A stretch of 64,000 nucleotides of DNA, taken from Chionis minor. Lineage: Eukaryota > Chordata > Aves > Charadriiformes > Chionididae. The position numbers and the translations under genes are program-made. Location of the stretch: contig VZSF01001417.1 in the NCBI GenBank assembly GCA_013398295.1, positions 1-64,000 of the forward strand. Reading direction: 5' to 3'. Of this stretch, positions 34,935 to 46,510 are shown piece after piece (the first letter of the stretch is position 1; every line of letters begins with the position of its first letter). Below the pieces are notes generated by a model. It made no database searches and had not been told where the DNA came from. It was given only the letters and a program-made list of their open reading frames with translations.

Positions 34935-35035
34935 TACATAAGAACCTAAGGACTGCTGTACTGGGTCAGATTAAACATTTATCCTTGTTTCCCTCTCCAG
35001 CAGGGGCCAAGAGCAGATGCCTAGGAAAAAGATGT
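34935..35035 (-). mobile_element. Ancient CR1-family 3' end, antisense
   Basis: The plus strand reads ACATAAGAACCTAAGGACTGCTGTACTGGGTCAGA, then TATCCTTGTTTCCCTCTCCAGCAGGGGCCAAGAGCAGATGCCTAGG. This follows the reverse complement of an old amniote CR1 3' terminus (CATAAGAAC tail, TACTGGGTCAGACCAA, GTATCCTGTC, CAGTGGCCAATGCCAGATGCC). It is the same broad subfamily as the relic at 6150-6700, whose 3' end is less well kept. Confidence 0.65.
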
Positions 35036-35427
35036 GGCAATATGATACAGTTACAAAGCCTGACAGCCAGAAATGTAAGGATTTGTTTGGTGAGAGGCTG
35101 TGTTGATGTGTTTGTGTTCAGGAATTCCTGATGGCCTTTTCTTCCAGAGTAAAGTTTCTTTATGATAAAACCATGTAGGTTTTGTCCAAAAGTCATTTGG
35201 GATTTCCCCATTGAACACTACCCAGAGTAAAGAGAGAAACAGTGGCCACGGATTCTGATAGAAAGGACTGTGAACTCCTGCCAGGAATGGTGTCCATCAT
35301 GCAGGGTGGAGCCAAGGGGAGCTCCACTCTGCTGGATCTGTGGGTCTTAGCAGAGCAGGATTTCACTTCATAGTCTGAGTTCATTAGAGTCACCTACTCT
35401 TCCCCGACATACAATTCTAAGAAAATA

Positions 35428-35475
35428 CTTGAGGATGCCGGTTGCTGTATAAATGTTGGATATTATTCTTACTAA
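35428..35475 (+). repeat. Possible MIR-type 3' tail
   Basis: GGTTGCTGTATAAATGTTGGATATTATTC resembles MIR/L2 ends (GCTCAATAAATGTTGGTTATTATT). It is short, so the call is weak. Confidence 0.35.
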
Positions 35476-35479
35476 CATC

Positions 35480-38400
35480 AACATACCATTGTGATAGCTG
35501 TTTGATATTCAGACTAATCACAAGAAAGATGTACTGCCCAGGATTTCACTAAGCGTGCTTAGCAGTGATTCGCCTTTGCATAAATGAGAGTATGAATACA
35601 GGCACGAAAAGCTGAGGTGATGAAAAGAAAGCTAACACCTTCAAATACCGATGCTGGGGCATATGTTGCCAGCACAGCATTTCTCTCCTGACATTCGAGG
35701 AGCATATTTCAAGTCCTGAGAGGTGCTGAGCTTGAAAGGTGCAGCTATTTCTGAATGAAAGGTACTTCAGAGCTCCAGGAGCTTTGATGCTCTGTCTTTG
35801 CAACCCAGAGCCAGAGGAAAGCCTGCCCCTCCCAATACAGTGCATATCCAGAGAGATTTGTAAAAGAAACAAGTTCCAGAGACAGCCCCGGTGGTGGATG
35901 ACTGAGCATCATAGCTTGTAGCAGATGAAGGGAAATGTCAAGCCCCGTCAGTGTTCTGCTTATGAGGATGGACAGCAACCTGTGTCTGTGCAGCCCAGCA
36001 GAAATGAAGTGTCATTTAAATCGCTTACGTACAGAAATGAGCAGTGCTGTTGGCAGCGACTTCCTAACTTTCAAGTATGCACCACTTTTAGAAACCAAGA
36101 ACCAGCTTTGACAATGGATTTTTAACTGTAGTTTCTAATTGCTTGCCAAGCACGCACAGTTGCACTCAAATTTGTCTTCCACAAAACCTACCCTGGGGAG
36201 TCTACGGGCTCAAGTGGGTGCAGTGAGATTCACTGCGATGGCAAGGGGAATCTGTAAGATTTTTCATTTATTGGGCTCAATTTCCGGCAACAAAAAACCC
36301 CACTTTGCTAGACAGGACTTCACTCTATAAGAGCAGGAAATGAAAATTATTCCTTACAGAAGCAAAAGGCAGGCAGAAGGGTGAGAAGAAGGAGACTTTT
36401 AGGATGTCCTTGTTGGTGGAACAACACCATCATGAGGGGCACAAGATACAAGGCCAGGCTGGAAATGAAGGCCAGGACAGACTCATTCAAAATCTCAAAG
36501 ACAGGGACAAAAATACTAAACTAGTGTATGAAAGGTGGTGCCAGTAGAGAAATTTTATGCCTTGACTGACGAGGAAGAGACATCACTGATTGTGCTATTT
36601 GCAGTTTGAATGAAAGGGAGTGGCTGAAATAACTCACGGCAGAGCTGTTTTCTATCACTGTTTCATCAATTGCCACGCTTTCCTTTCACTTCAAATTGAC
36701 TGCACTTTTTCGTAGTGACATCATGAATGACATTTTTTTCCACAATGAGATCAATAATAGACAATACTAAGTGACACGAGCCATAACCATCCAGAAAGCT
36801 ACGAACAAGTGAAAATCTAGTTTAATTTACATTATACTATTTGATAAGTTATCTACTCTCTCCTTTTATTGATAATAGGACAAAACTTAACACAGCATAA
36901 CATAACATGTGACAGAAGAATGAGAAGCACATACTGTACAGTCAGTTTCTGAAGACAGCATAGCCTCCATTCCAGGTGCAATACTGTGACTTCTAATCTA
37001 GTTTTTGAGAGATGACCAGGTCTGTAAAGACAATCGTATGGTCCCCTATTTCATGCTTGCACATGGCTAGTTTGCACACACACGTGAGTTACTCTCACAG
37101 TTTAGACCATAACAAAATAAGAAAAATGGACAAGTTCCCCATCTCTGCCGTCTTCTCTCACAGGAAGGTGAGTCAATTTAAAAGCTGACATAGGGGGTTG
37201 ACTTCTAGAAGACACTGGGCACATGCCCTTGAAATCACACTCTCCAGAGGTTCTCCCCTGGGGCAACCAATACCATACAGTCTAAGACTCCTGCTAACAT
37301 CTGCAAATGTCAGTCTGTTGCAGTCCTTTCATCTTTGGATTTCATACAAGGAGACAAGTGTCACGGTTGCTCTGTAGTAACCCTGTAGTCCCTTCATCAC
37401 CCTAGGATCTTCCTGAGTTAATTAAGGTGGGGCAGAATGTATTGACTAACACTGCAGCAGGACTGTTGGGTGAGAGCGTGGACATTTACTGTGCTGCTCT
37501 TCCAGGGTCTTGCCGTGCTATTTGCCCTTTTGTTTTCAAACTCCAGGAGGTGCCTTCTCCCACTCCCACAGGCTGTGCCTCAGTGTTTGATACCAAGAGC
37601 TGAAATTATGACTTGAGGCTGGATGCCACCAAGGATTTTATACTCTCACACTGTCTTGGGATTTCCGTAGCCATCATAATGTGCCACAGCCCTTATGTGC
37701 TATCTCAAATATATCTAACAAATGTACTTATCATGCAGAAAATCACAAAAACATGAGTTCAAGCAGAGTGTGAAACATGGAACAATGATGATTAGATAAT
37801 GACTCCATTATCCGTACAAATGCGACGTTACTACAGTTGTTCATCATAAGATAACATATCTGAAATCTGCAGCTGAGATTTTCAAAACTGTCTAGGGGAT
37901 TGAGGTACATAACCACCATTAATGTTAATGTGTCCGTGTCCCCTCCATCACTTAAAAAATTTCAACCTATGTTTCCAGAGAAAATAATAAGCAAAGTACA
38001 AGATAATTTCAAGTCTGAAGGTCACACATATCACAAGGGATTCATGCTGGCCTTTACCACAGTAAAATATCAAGCATAGATGCTTTCATGGGAAATTTGT
38101 TCCAACTCAAATGCAGAATTAAATCAGTATCTTCAAAATTCCTTATAAAAGGAACTGTGGGAAAAAATTAGTTTATTAACAGTTTCATTGCACAATTATC
38201 ATTTATTTTTCTGAGTTTTGTTTTATGAGAAGCCTCTTTTTACATTATCTTTTAGCATAGCTATCTCATAACGGAATAATACTATTATTAATGTGGGATA
38301 TGAAGATGTAACAGCCAAAGTACATCCTTTTGGAAATTTTTTACATTAATTAGCTAGCATTGATAGAAAGGCTTTTCTTCTGAATTAAGAAGTCACCTAC

Positions 38401-40229
38401 TTCCAGTGCAATGTAATAATATAACCCTTTTAAAGATCAAAAGTAAATAAACACACAACAAAAATAAATAAATGGAACTGATTTTTTAATATGAGAAAGG
38501 GGTTTTTTTTATAAGAAACAAACACAATTTTTTTTCCCCTGAGGGATTTTTTGACCCAATTAAATGATTTTATAAAAAAATTTAGGCTTGGAACAACTGC
38601 TCTGAAGACAAAACCTTTCTTGAGGTGGGTTTGGAATGGGCAATATTATTTAATATTAAAATACGACATAAAATTAAAATATGACATAAATGAAAGTGAA
38701 CTATTTATTTCATTTATACAGGGGCAAATCACGCACATTCACCATGCAGCATTGTTTAAAAAAAAGTTAGATACATCATATCTTTCAGAAATCAAGTGGG
38801 AGCTGATTTAGATAAAATATGATACCCTATTTCAATGGCAGTTGTGTATTCATCTCTACTGCCCTCTATCAAAGACTTGCAAATAGAGGGGTAAAATGAT
38901 TTTGTGTCAGCCACTACAAAAGGAATCTCTCCATATTTTTATGATGGGAAAAGTTTTTACTGCAGCCATATTACAGGTGATCATACCCATTGAGTAATGG
39001 GAAACACAAAAACTAATAGAAAGAAAACAGATGTTTTTTCCAGGTATGCTGAGTTAGCATTTCTTGAACAATGCCAAATTATGTAAATTCACTGCACGTC
39101 TAGAAAGACACGCATAACTTCATGACTCCCACTTCCATTATTTAGCTTGTTAATTGAATGACTTGGTAAATTCAAATAAATTAAATATCTGATGAAGGAT
39201 GGGTCAGAGACGGCATTCCTCTGCCTTCAGAAAAATGGCATTGACAAACCACTGATGAAGATTAAGTTGATGAGTGCCAAAGTAAAAAAAAAAAAAAAAA
39301 GTTTGTCAGCTGTTTGTTAAAGTACTTTGGAGACCTGGAATGCACTCATATGCATGAACAATAAAATGTTTCTTGATGATAATCTGCCTCACAGTTCATT
39401 TGCCTGAAAATCTCTTGGCAGCCATCTGGATCAGGTTTAAATAAAGTGTAATACTAAGCCCCTAATCTGACAGTGATAAGCTGGTGACAATGATTATTCA
39501 TGAGTTACAGGGAGAGTAGAACTTGAGAGGCAGATGTGAGTCCTTTCTTTCAGGCCCAATTTCAGTGCTTTGCATGTTTTAGAACCACTTCAGAACATAA
39601 GGTTTGTTTTATATAAAGAAAAAAGTACTACTTTAATTAGGTTGACATCTAATTGCTTCCTAATTGTCAGAAGTTGCCCTAAAGAAAAAGAAAGAAACAA
39701 ATTAATTTCTCGAGGTTTGCTGCACATGCACCCTTGCAGAAAAAAAAAAAATAAATAAAGTTTTTGTTAAATTGGTGGTCCAAAGTTAATGAAATGGCTT
39801 GGCCTTGCTTCGGAGGGCAACTGTTCTGAAGTAGGGGGATACCACTTTACTGTTTTATTGAAAGAGACAACTTTTGGGAGGGTGTTTCAAAAGCACTTAA
39901 CTTTGCCTGAACTTTGTTCTCATGAATTAATGTTGAAGGTTTGGCTAATGTAGAAAGCTCCTCATGGGCCTAATCCAATGTCTTTTTAAGTCAGCGGTCA
40001 AATTTCCACTGACTTCCCTGCACTTTAGATCAACTCTTAAATTTATTCAGGTTAAGATGGGAATTTAGGGAATGGTAAAACCCATATAGGAACCCTTATA
40101 GGAAGCGCTCTGCTTTAATTTCATCGATGTTATGATGCCTTCCCAAGTGAAGTTTTGTATGTTATCTATGCCTTTCTCTCTTTGTGTGATGCTTGATAAG
40201 GAAATACGGTGCAAATAAGGAGTTGTTTA
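35480..40229. other. AT-rich non-repeat interval, no gene recognised
   Basis: Includes a low-GC stretch at about 38100-38850 and homopolymers A17 at 39284-39300 and A12 at 39740-39751. No sequence before either A-run looks like a processed transcript. Frames up to 107 codons at 35549-35978 overlap on opposite strands and carry no domain. Confidence 0.5.
39284..39300 (+). repeat. A17 homopolymer
   Basis: Longest uninterrupted A run in the window. Confidence 0.9.
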
Positions 40230-40600
40230 GTGTCATCACTCATGCAGGAGAAAACAGCTCATTCACCCTTGCAAATGTCTCATCTCCACCTAGGATCTTC
40301 CCTCCTGAATTCCACGTTTCTGCTGCAAGCCGCGCACAGCCATAGAAGCTGTGCCATACTGTGAATGTCTTTTAGAGGCTCATGCTTGATGTAAGTAAAA
40401 TGCTTGCTTTTCTGCCTGCTCCCGAAGGAGAACTTCAATTGCTTCTGAAAAGGGAGAGGCACGGAAAGCTCCAGCCCGGGAGAAGTTGCAGCATTTGCCG
40501 ACTCCCGTTTGACCCCGTTGCATTCTAATGCACAAACTTTATTCCCCATGGCACCACCTACATAACAAACAGCCTGGCCCCTCATGGATAATTCAAGTGC
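40230..40600. promoter_or_regulatory. Candidate conserved noncoding block
   Basis: Non-repeat sequence with retained CpGs (around 40330-40340, 40425, 40460-40515), a GC-box-like CCCGGGAG and TAAT cores (near 40529 and 40588). The 101-codon minus frame here lacks any domain. Texture suggests constraint; this is untested. Confidence 0.25.
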
Positions 40601-43345
40601 CAGCAGTTCATGGGAGCAATTTGGAATAAACTAGGAGAAGGAGCATTCAAATTGGCTAGAGAAACCCTCGTAGGAAAAACCATCCTCTCAGAATGGAGGC
40701 CTTGTACGCTGTTATCCAAGTGTTGGCACTGGTTATGATTGTTTATTTATTTGTAGTGCAGTGGCACCTAGATGTTCCAGCTAAGAGTGGGAGCCCACAG
40801 AAAGGAACTCATTGCTCAAAGACTGGTTACGAGAAACTCCAAGCCTAAACTGATGTCCGCTGTAAAGGTAAGGCAATCAGTTTACTGTCATCCAGCTGGG
40901 GTAGGATAGTCTCCAGTAGAAAAGAAATGACCGCAGTTTCCATCTGCTGCCCCACCCACAGTCCTACGCTGCTTTTCAGCTATGCTGACCTTTTCTTCAG
41001 TTTCTTAAGCTTCCTTTCTCCCCTCCTTCTGCTTGTTTTTCTTTTGGACCCAGGGGTAACAGGCAAGGACTAAGCTAAAAGTTCAGCGTCATCAAACATA
41101 CATCCAAAGATATTTTCTCAACTGTTTGCAGATGTGAGGATAAGGGGTTACAGAGTCCCAGGCATTAAATGCTCTCCTGGGATCCAGGAAAATATGGGAA
41201 CATGGCTGGATCCAGGCTGGATATTTTCCTCTAGCAGAGGAAATAATTGTCACACCGTGTGGCTAGAAGTAAATGCTGTACCCATTGGAGCTAACAAGAG
41301 ACAACAGCCCTTTGGGCCTCCCTAGCAAGTCCATACGCACTGGAGAACTGCTGCTTCCTCTCTTGTGGCTTGAGATATTTTGTTTTAATCTTATTCTAAT
41401 GCATGAGGTTGGTACAAGTTCTGCCCTCAGTTCTCTTCCAGTATTAGCAACACTAATGAAATTACTCTGGGGCTGTCATTTTTCATCTTGGTGTTTCCCC
41501 GACCATCTTCTTTTGTTGCTGATCTGCATTGCAGCACTTTCCTTTGCTCCCAAGGACTTAAACTTTGCTTTGTAGTTATAAGACTATTCAGGAAGGGCCT
41601 GAAGGCTCAGTCAAACCAGAATCAGAGGGGGACTGACCTTTAATGCCCTGGGAAAGGGAGAAGCCAAAAAAAAAAATATCTTCAAACCAAGTTTCCTTCT
41701 TTAATGCAGAAATCCAGTGGGGAAATTATACACGGTTGCTAAGGGAGCTTAGTTAAGTCTAACCAGAGCTCTCTTCTGAGCACATCCTCAGCCCAGCTAG
41801 CCATGAACTTGGAAGTCAGTTTGAGTGAAGTTTAGCTGGAACCAGTGCTCACAGTAAGCTGGTTTCAAGACTACCGACACACATGCAAAATCACAGCAAT
41901 CAATTCAACTAGTATAAAGCAAAACTGATAAAAATGGCTCAGGGGTGTGAAACTGTTATTTTAGGTGGGTCATGGAAACTTTCCTACTCCTACATGCCAT
42001 CTCCCAATTTCACAGACCTCCCATTTCCAAGAGTGCAACAGTGATGACGGAGCAGTGCCATCCCTGTTACCTGGACAGGGAAGCAGTAGCTGCTCTCCTT
42101 GGGAAAAGAATGCACCTTTTGACTTCAGTATCACTTCAGTCATGTAGCCACCTTCTCAGATCTACTCCTTAGGATGCTGCAAGGATCCATGCCACAGGCA
42201 GCCCTAGAAAAGCTAGCAGCCGAGGCAGAAATTGCCCATTAAACCTCAGAATTGTTGCAGTGCACTTTTTAGATGCAGCATGTAAATTGCAGAATGAAAA
42301 ATAAATTAAGAACATGATCCAGAATGGGATGACAGTCAGAATAGGAATAATGTAAAAAAGGAAAAAGACTACGACTATCAGAGACTAAGGAAAAAATGAT
42401 AATTAAATCCATGGCAGGAGGCTGCACGTTTGCACATTTCCTTTCTTTCCCAGAATTTTTATGCAAATAATTAGAAAAATTCCACAAAGCAGAAATAGAG
42501 AAACTTCTCAGCAAAGAAGAGACCCTTTCTGCTAAATGCAGTCCACGCCACAGCGCACACCGTATTCCCATTATTTAGCCCTAAGCACATTTTGTGCCCT
42601 GTGGTGCTTCCTGCCAGACTAAACCCATCTGCCTTAATGTTGTAGGTAACGCAAATGTTTATCTCTCTCCCACAGCGACTCCTCCACTGTTTGGCACGAA
42701 CACACTCTGCTTCGATTTTATCACATGTCCTCTAGAAAGGAGATTTTGGTTCTGCCCAGGTACCTGCCATCAGCCCCACCTACCAGCTCATAAACACATC
42801 TCTGAAGTCTGAACTAGCTGTGGTGGTTTTCTAGGGACATCCTGACTCATGGGCAAAAGCGGCAGAGATCATACAACGTCCCAGTAGATCTTGCTGGAGG
42901 TAATTAAGTGGATCTGAGACCTTATTTTGAGATGCACCCACAGACGGAAATAAGTGCTTTGGAATGGGTTTCACAGGATGGAAATTGGTAAACTAATTTT
43001 GGCCCGGTTTCGTAGCAAAGCACAAGGAGAGCCACGGGAGAAGGCAGCTGCCTTTGCAGGAACAGCCAGCTCGGCTGGTCGCTGTGAATGGGACAACAGA
43101 ACTCAAAGGGGTAGTGCAGATAGAAACACTCGTTTCATTGCGTTTCCCTTAAAATGACAGGTGACTAATCCTTGCTGTATCATAATATATACCCGGAATG
43201 TATCTGGTTGCGGGCTTTTGATTCTAACCAAATTCTAATGGCTACCATTCAGTCATGTAAGATAGCGTGGAGCATCTAGTTATCTGGCATAGTTATGGGC
43301 CTGTACCCTCTGAGAAGGGTCCCAAGACTTACAAAAATCCTTGAA

Positions 43346-43382
43346 GGAAAAAAAAAAAAGAAAAGGAAAAAAAAAAAAGAGG
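43346..43382 (+). repeat. Duplicated polypurine tract GG-A12-G
   Basis: Two copies of GG followed by exactly twelve A and a G lie at 43346-43360 and 43365-43379, separated by AAAA. All 37 bases are purines. Such tracts are poor nucleosome substrates and can form triplexes. Confidence 0.8.
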
Positions 43383-44982
43383 TCTAATTTTCTTGTCTTC
43401 TGCCTGCTTTTACGCTGGCAGCCTTCCAAGGATCACTTGGAACCAATGGAGCTGGCTACGATTAAAGAGCCCATACACACACACACAAACAAAAAACGGA
43501 TTACACAGCAGAGCAACAAGACCAAAGACCATTTGAAATGGATTGCTTACTCAAAAGGAGCTGCTGCTTGGAAGGGACACGGCTGTGCTAGTTAATCAGC
43601 ACTGTCGAAATAGATGTCTCTATCATAGCCTGTTATTTATTTTGCATCAAGAAAGCAACGGTACCTGGTGAAGTTTGGGAAGAAAACATAACATTGCAAA
43701 TTGCTTTTCTAGAACTGAAGAGAGCAGATTTATGGAGGAGATTGCTCCAAAAATGCACTGCAATATAACATTGGGGGTGAAGGGAAAAAGAAATGTATGT
43801 ATAATATTGCTGACTACACTGCTGACAGGGCAGTTGTTCTGGAGAAAATGATTTTTACAGCGCATCTGAAAAAAAAGCAACCAACCATCTCCTGAGATCA
43901 GATTGGTTAGAATACAAGACCTTGAACATATAAATACAAAAGAAACTTTCCTCTGGCTACAAAGAACAAAACAAAGGGAAGCCTCTGATTAAAAATGAAA
44001 TAATGCACCCCCCCAGTACTGAGCCTTAGGTCGTCTGCATGTCAGTGCATCATTAATGAAGAGTACTAGGCTCCTTACAGCTACAGGTCTTCCAAAAGAG
44101 CAGTCTGTAGATCACAGGGGTTCCTTTCCATGGCAGAAATTGGTGTTTGAAGTTAGTCTTCCATACTGGGCTGTGAACCACGAAGGAAAGGTGGTAGATC
44201 AGGCCTCAGCTGTGAGCGGTAGTTGGCTATGCTTTAAATCCACCACGTGGGTTACAAGTATGACTAAGGAGCAATTATTTTTGGAATCTAGAATTTTAAA
44301 TTATCACAAGTAAAATATTATCAATTCAATATATGTATTGAATGCATATTTTGCTGTGTTTTTTCTCAACTCAAATAGCTGCGTATTTTTTCAATGTATA
44401 GGTATTGATTAGTATGTTCGGATTAGCAATGTTCTGAACTTAAATTTTCCATTTTAACATTTTGAAATGTTCAAAAAGTTGAGTTCACCCAAAATGAGAA
44501 TGAAATGAATCATATTTCAAACAAAATTAGAGCTAGGAAAAGAGAAATGTAAAGTATATTTTCTAGGAAAAGAAAAAAATGAAGTATTAGGAGGCGGTTT
44601 CTCAACACTGGACAACTTGTTAAAATCAGCAATGAAAGTCCTGCACCCTTTGTATACTGATGACCAAGATGTTGCTGTAAAGACTTCTGTGGACACAGCA
44701 GAAGAATGTTTGTTTAGCATGAAAATATTGATGATTCCAAGCTTGGTAGTATTCCAGTGAGATTATCCCCCCTATCAGAGGGGAAAAACACAGCTTTTAC
44801 CCCTACAAAGTTGTGGGTTTTGGTGAAATGTGAAAGATCAAAGTCCAGATCCTGGCACTGAGTCAGAGAGAGTGGAGATTGACAGGGAATTACTCAAACT
44901 CTTCTTGTAACTACTGTCTTTCAAAAAAAAACCCCCAACTCATTGAAACGCAGCTTAAAGGGGGACCTTAGTCTTGCAAACC

Positions 44983-44998
44983 TCAGGTGAACACCTGA
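44983..44998. promoter_or_regulatory. Paired E-box inverted repeat
   Basis: TCAGGTG-AA-CACCTGA is a perfect 7-bp inverted repeat around AA. It holds CAGGTG and CACCTG, the core bound by Snail and ZEB-type repressors and some bHLH factors. Occupancy is unknown. Confidence 0.3.
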
Positions 44999-46289
44999 AA
45001 GGGATCAATAAATCTCTGCCGTGGGTTCGGACACTAAATTTGTTTTGATCTTGGAAAACCTAAAATAAAATATGTGTTCATACAAATGCGTATAAGCAGT
45101 AGTACACTGTGAAAAAAGAACATTTCAAAAACAACATTCAATTCATCTCTGTATTTTAAACAGCGATGGTATAAATGTTCTGGATAATTCACATCGTCTA
45201 CTAGTTGTTGCTTATGAAGTTCCAGATGTCAGTACCTCAACAGCCAGGTTTTGAACTAATGAAACATCTAAACTTGAGCACATATTTTCTCCCTCCTCCC
45301 CCCAAAAAAATGTTTATTGGTGAAAAATTACTTTCTCAGAATGACAAAAAGTATTGCTTAATGGTTGCAGGTGAGATAAACAGCTAGGGATTAATTTTCA
45401 AAAGTTTTGGATTTTTCTTTTTCTTTCTAAATATAAATGCTAAAATTGGACATTAGAAAGTGTTGATTTCTCATTTAGATATGAGCTTTTCTTGACAATA
45501 TCTGTGTAATATAAAGATGAATTTACCCACAAAAAAAATGTTTTTCCACCCCCCCCCCATTTCAGTTCTGTAAGCACACTGAGAAAGTAAATGTCTACAC
45601 ATATCTTTCAATAGCTGTGTACTGAGACTGTCTTCCCTGTGATTCACAATATCCATATTCCTCTTTGTTACATTTTCAAAACTGAAAATTAGTCCTGGAA
45701 ATACCAAGAAAAATATACTCTCTCTTCATATTATAATGAAAAGCAGGAGGTCCTCATTCGTTATAAGCCTTAGTTTCAATAGAACCAAAAGAAGCAGAAA
45801 ATTACTCAGATCGTTTTTTGTTCTTCACCTTTCTCCTGCCTTTGAACAAGAACTATGACCTTGAACATGCACCACCTTCATAGTGGTGAATAGCTCAAGG
45901 AATGTGTGTCACCTAGAGATCTTCTGGTATTGTGGAGCGAGAACAAAATCCAAGGTTAAACACTCAAATCTTAATAGAAAATACAGCTGAGAAAAAAGGA
46001 GGGGAAGCCAAGAAGAGCATTTATGAAACAAAAATTGAAAATACTCTTTAATTCCTCATTAAGAAGCCACAATCAAGGCCTCAGCTAGAAGCTTGATTTA
46101 ATTTCTGGCATGTCTGAAATTTGGTTGGAAAGCCATATTTCACAAATTTCCTAGATACTTTATAGGTAGAAATAAACCCTCCAGTTTGCGTGTTCTCATA
46201 CTCAGCCGGGCACATTCATTGTTTCAAACAATTCAGTCATTTATTAAGCCTTTCCTTCAGTTTCTAAACCTCAGGAGGCTGTGGTTGGT

Positions 46290-46510
46290 ACCCTTGTGAG
46301 TTTGCCTGCAGCTCATGCCCTTAGGCCAATGGATCGTAGGTGCAAACCGCACACCACCGCAGCGGAGAGAGCAGACGGTGGCAGTGCAGGATGAAAAGCA
46401 GCCACAGGACTCCTGATTCCAGGTCTTCCAAGCATGCCGCAGCACTCCAGCACCTGCCTGTACTCCCAGCGGCTCCCATCAAGGCACATTCTTGCTGGGG
46501 AGTTCGGATG
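46290..46510. promoter_or_regulatory. CpG-richer patch
   Basis: GC and CpG rise locally (46345-46380, 46432-46475) in AT-rich surroundings. Overlapping frames on both strands across 46257-46605 follow from low stop density in GC-rich DNA and show no domain. It might be a small unmethylated island or a decayed unrecognised repeat. Confidence 0.25.

Larger units (their letters stand above)
40601..46289. other. Non-repeat interval with purine tracts, no gene recognised
   Basis: Contains the duplicated purine tract at 43346-43382, an (AC)n-like stretch near 43476-43486, an E-box palindrome at 44983-44998 and a C10 run at 45549-45558. No repeat family was recognised and no frame is coding-like. 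Confidence 0.5.
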
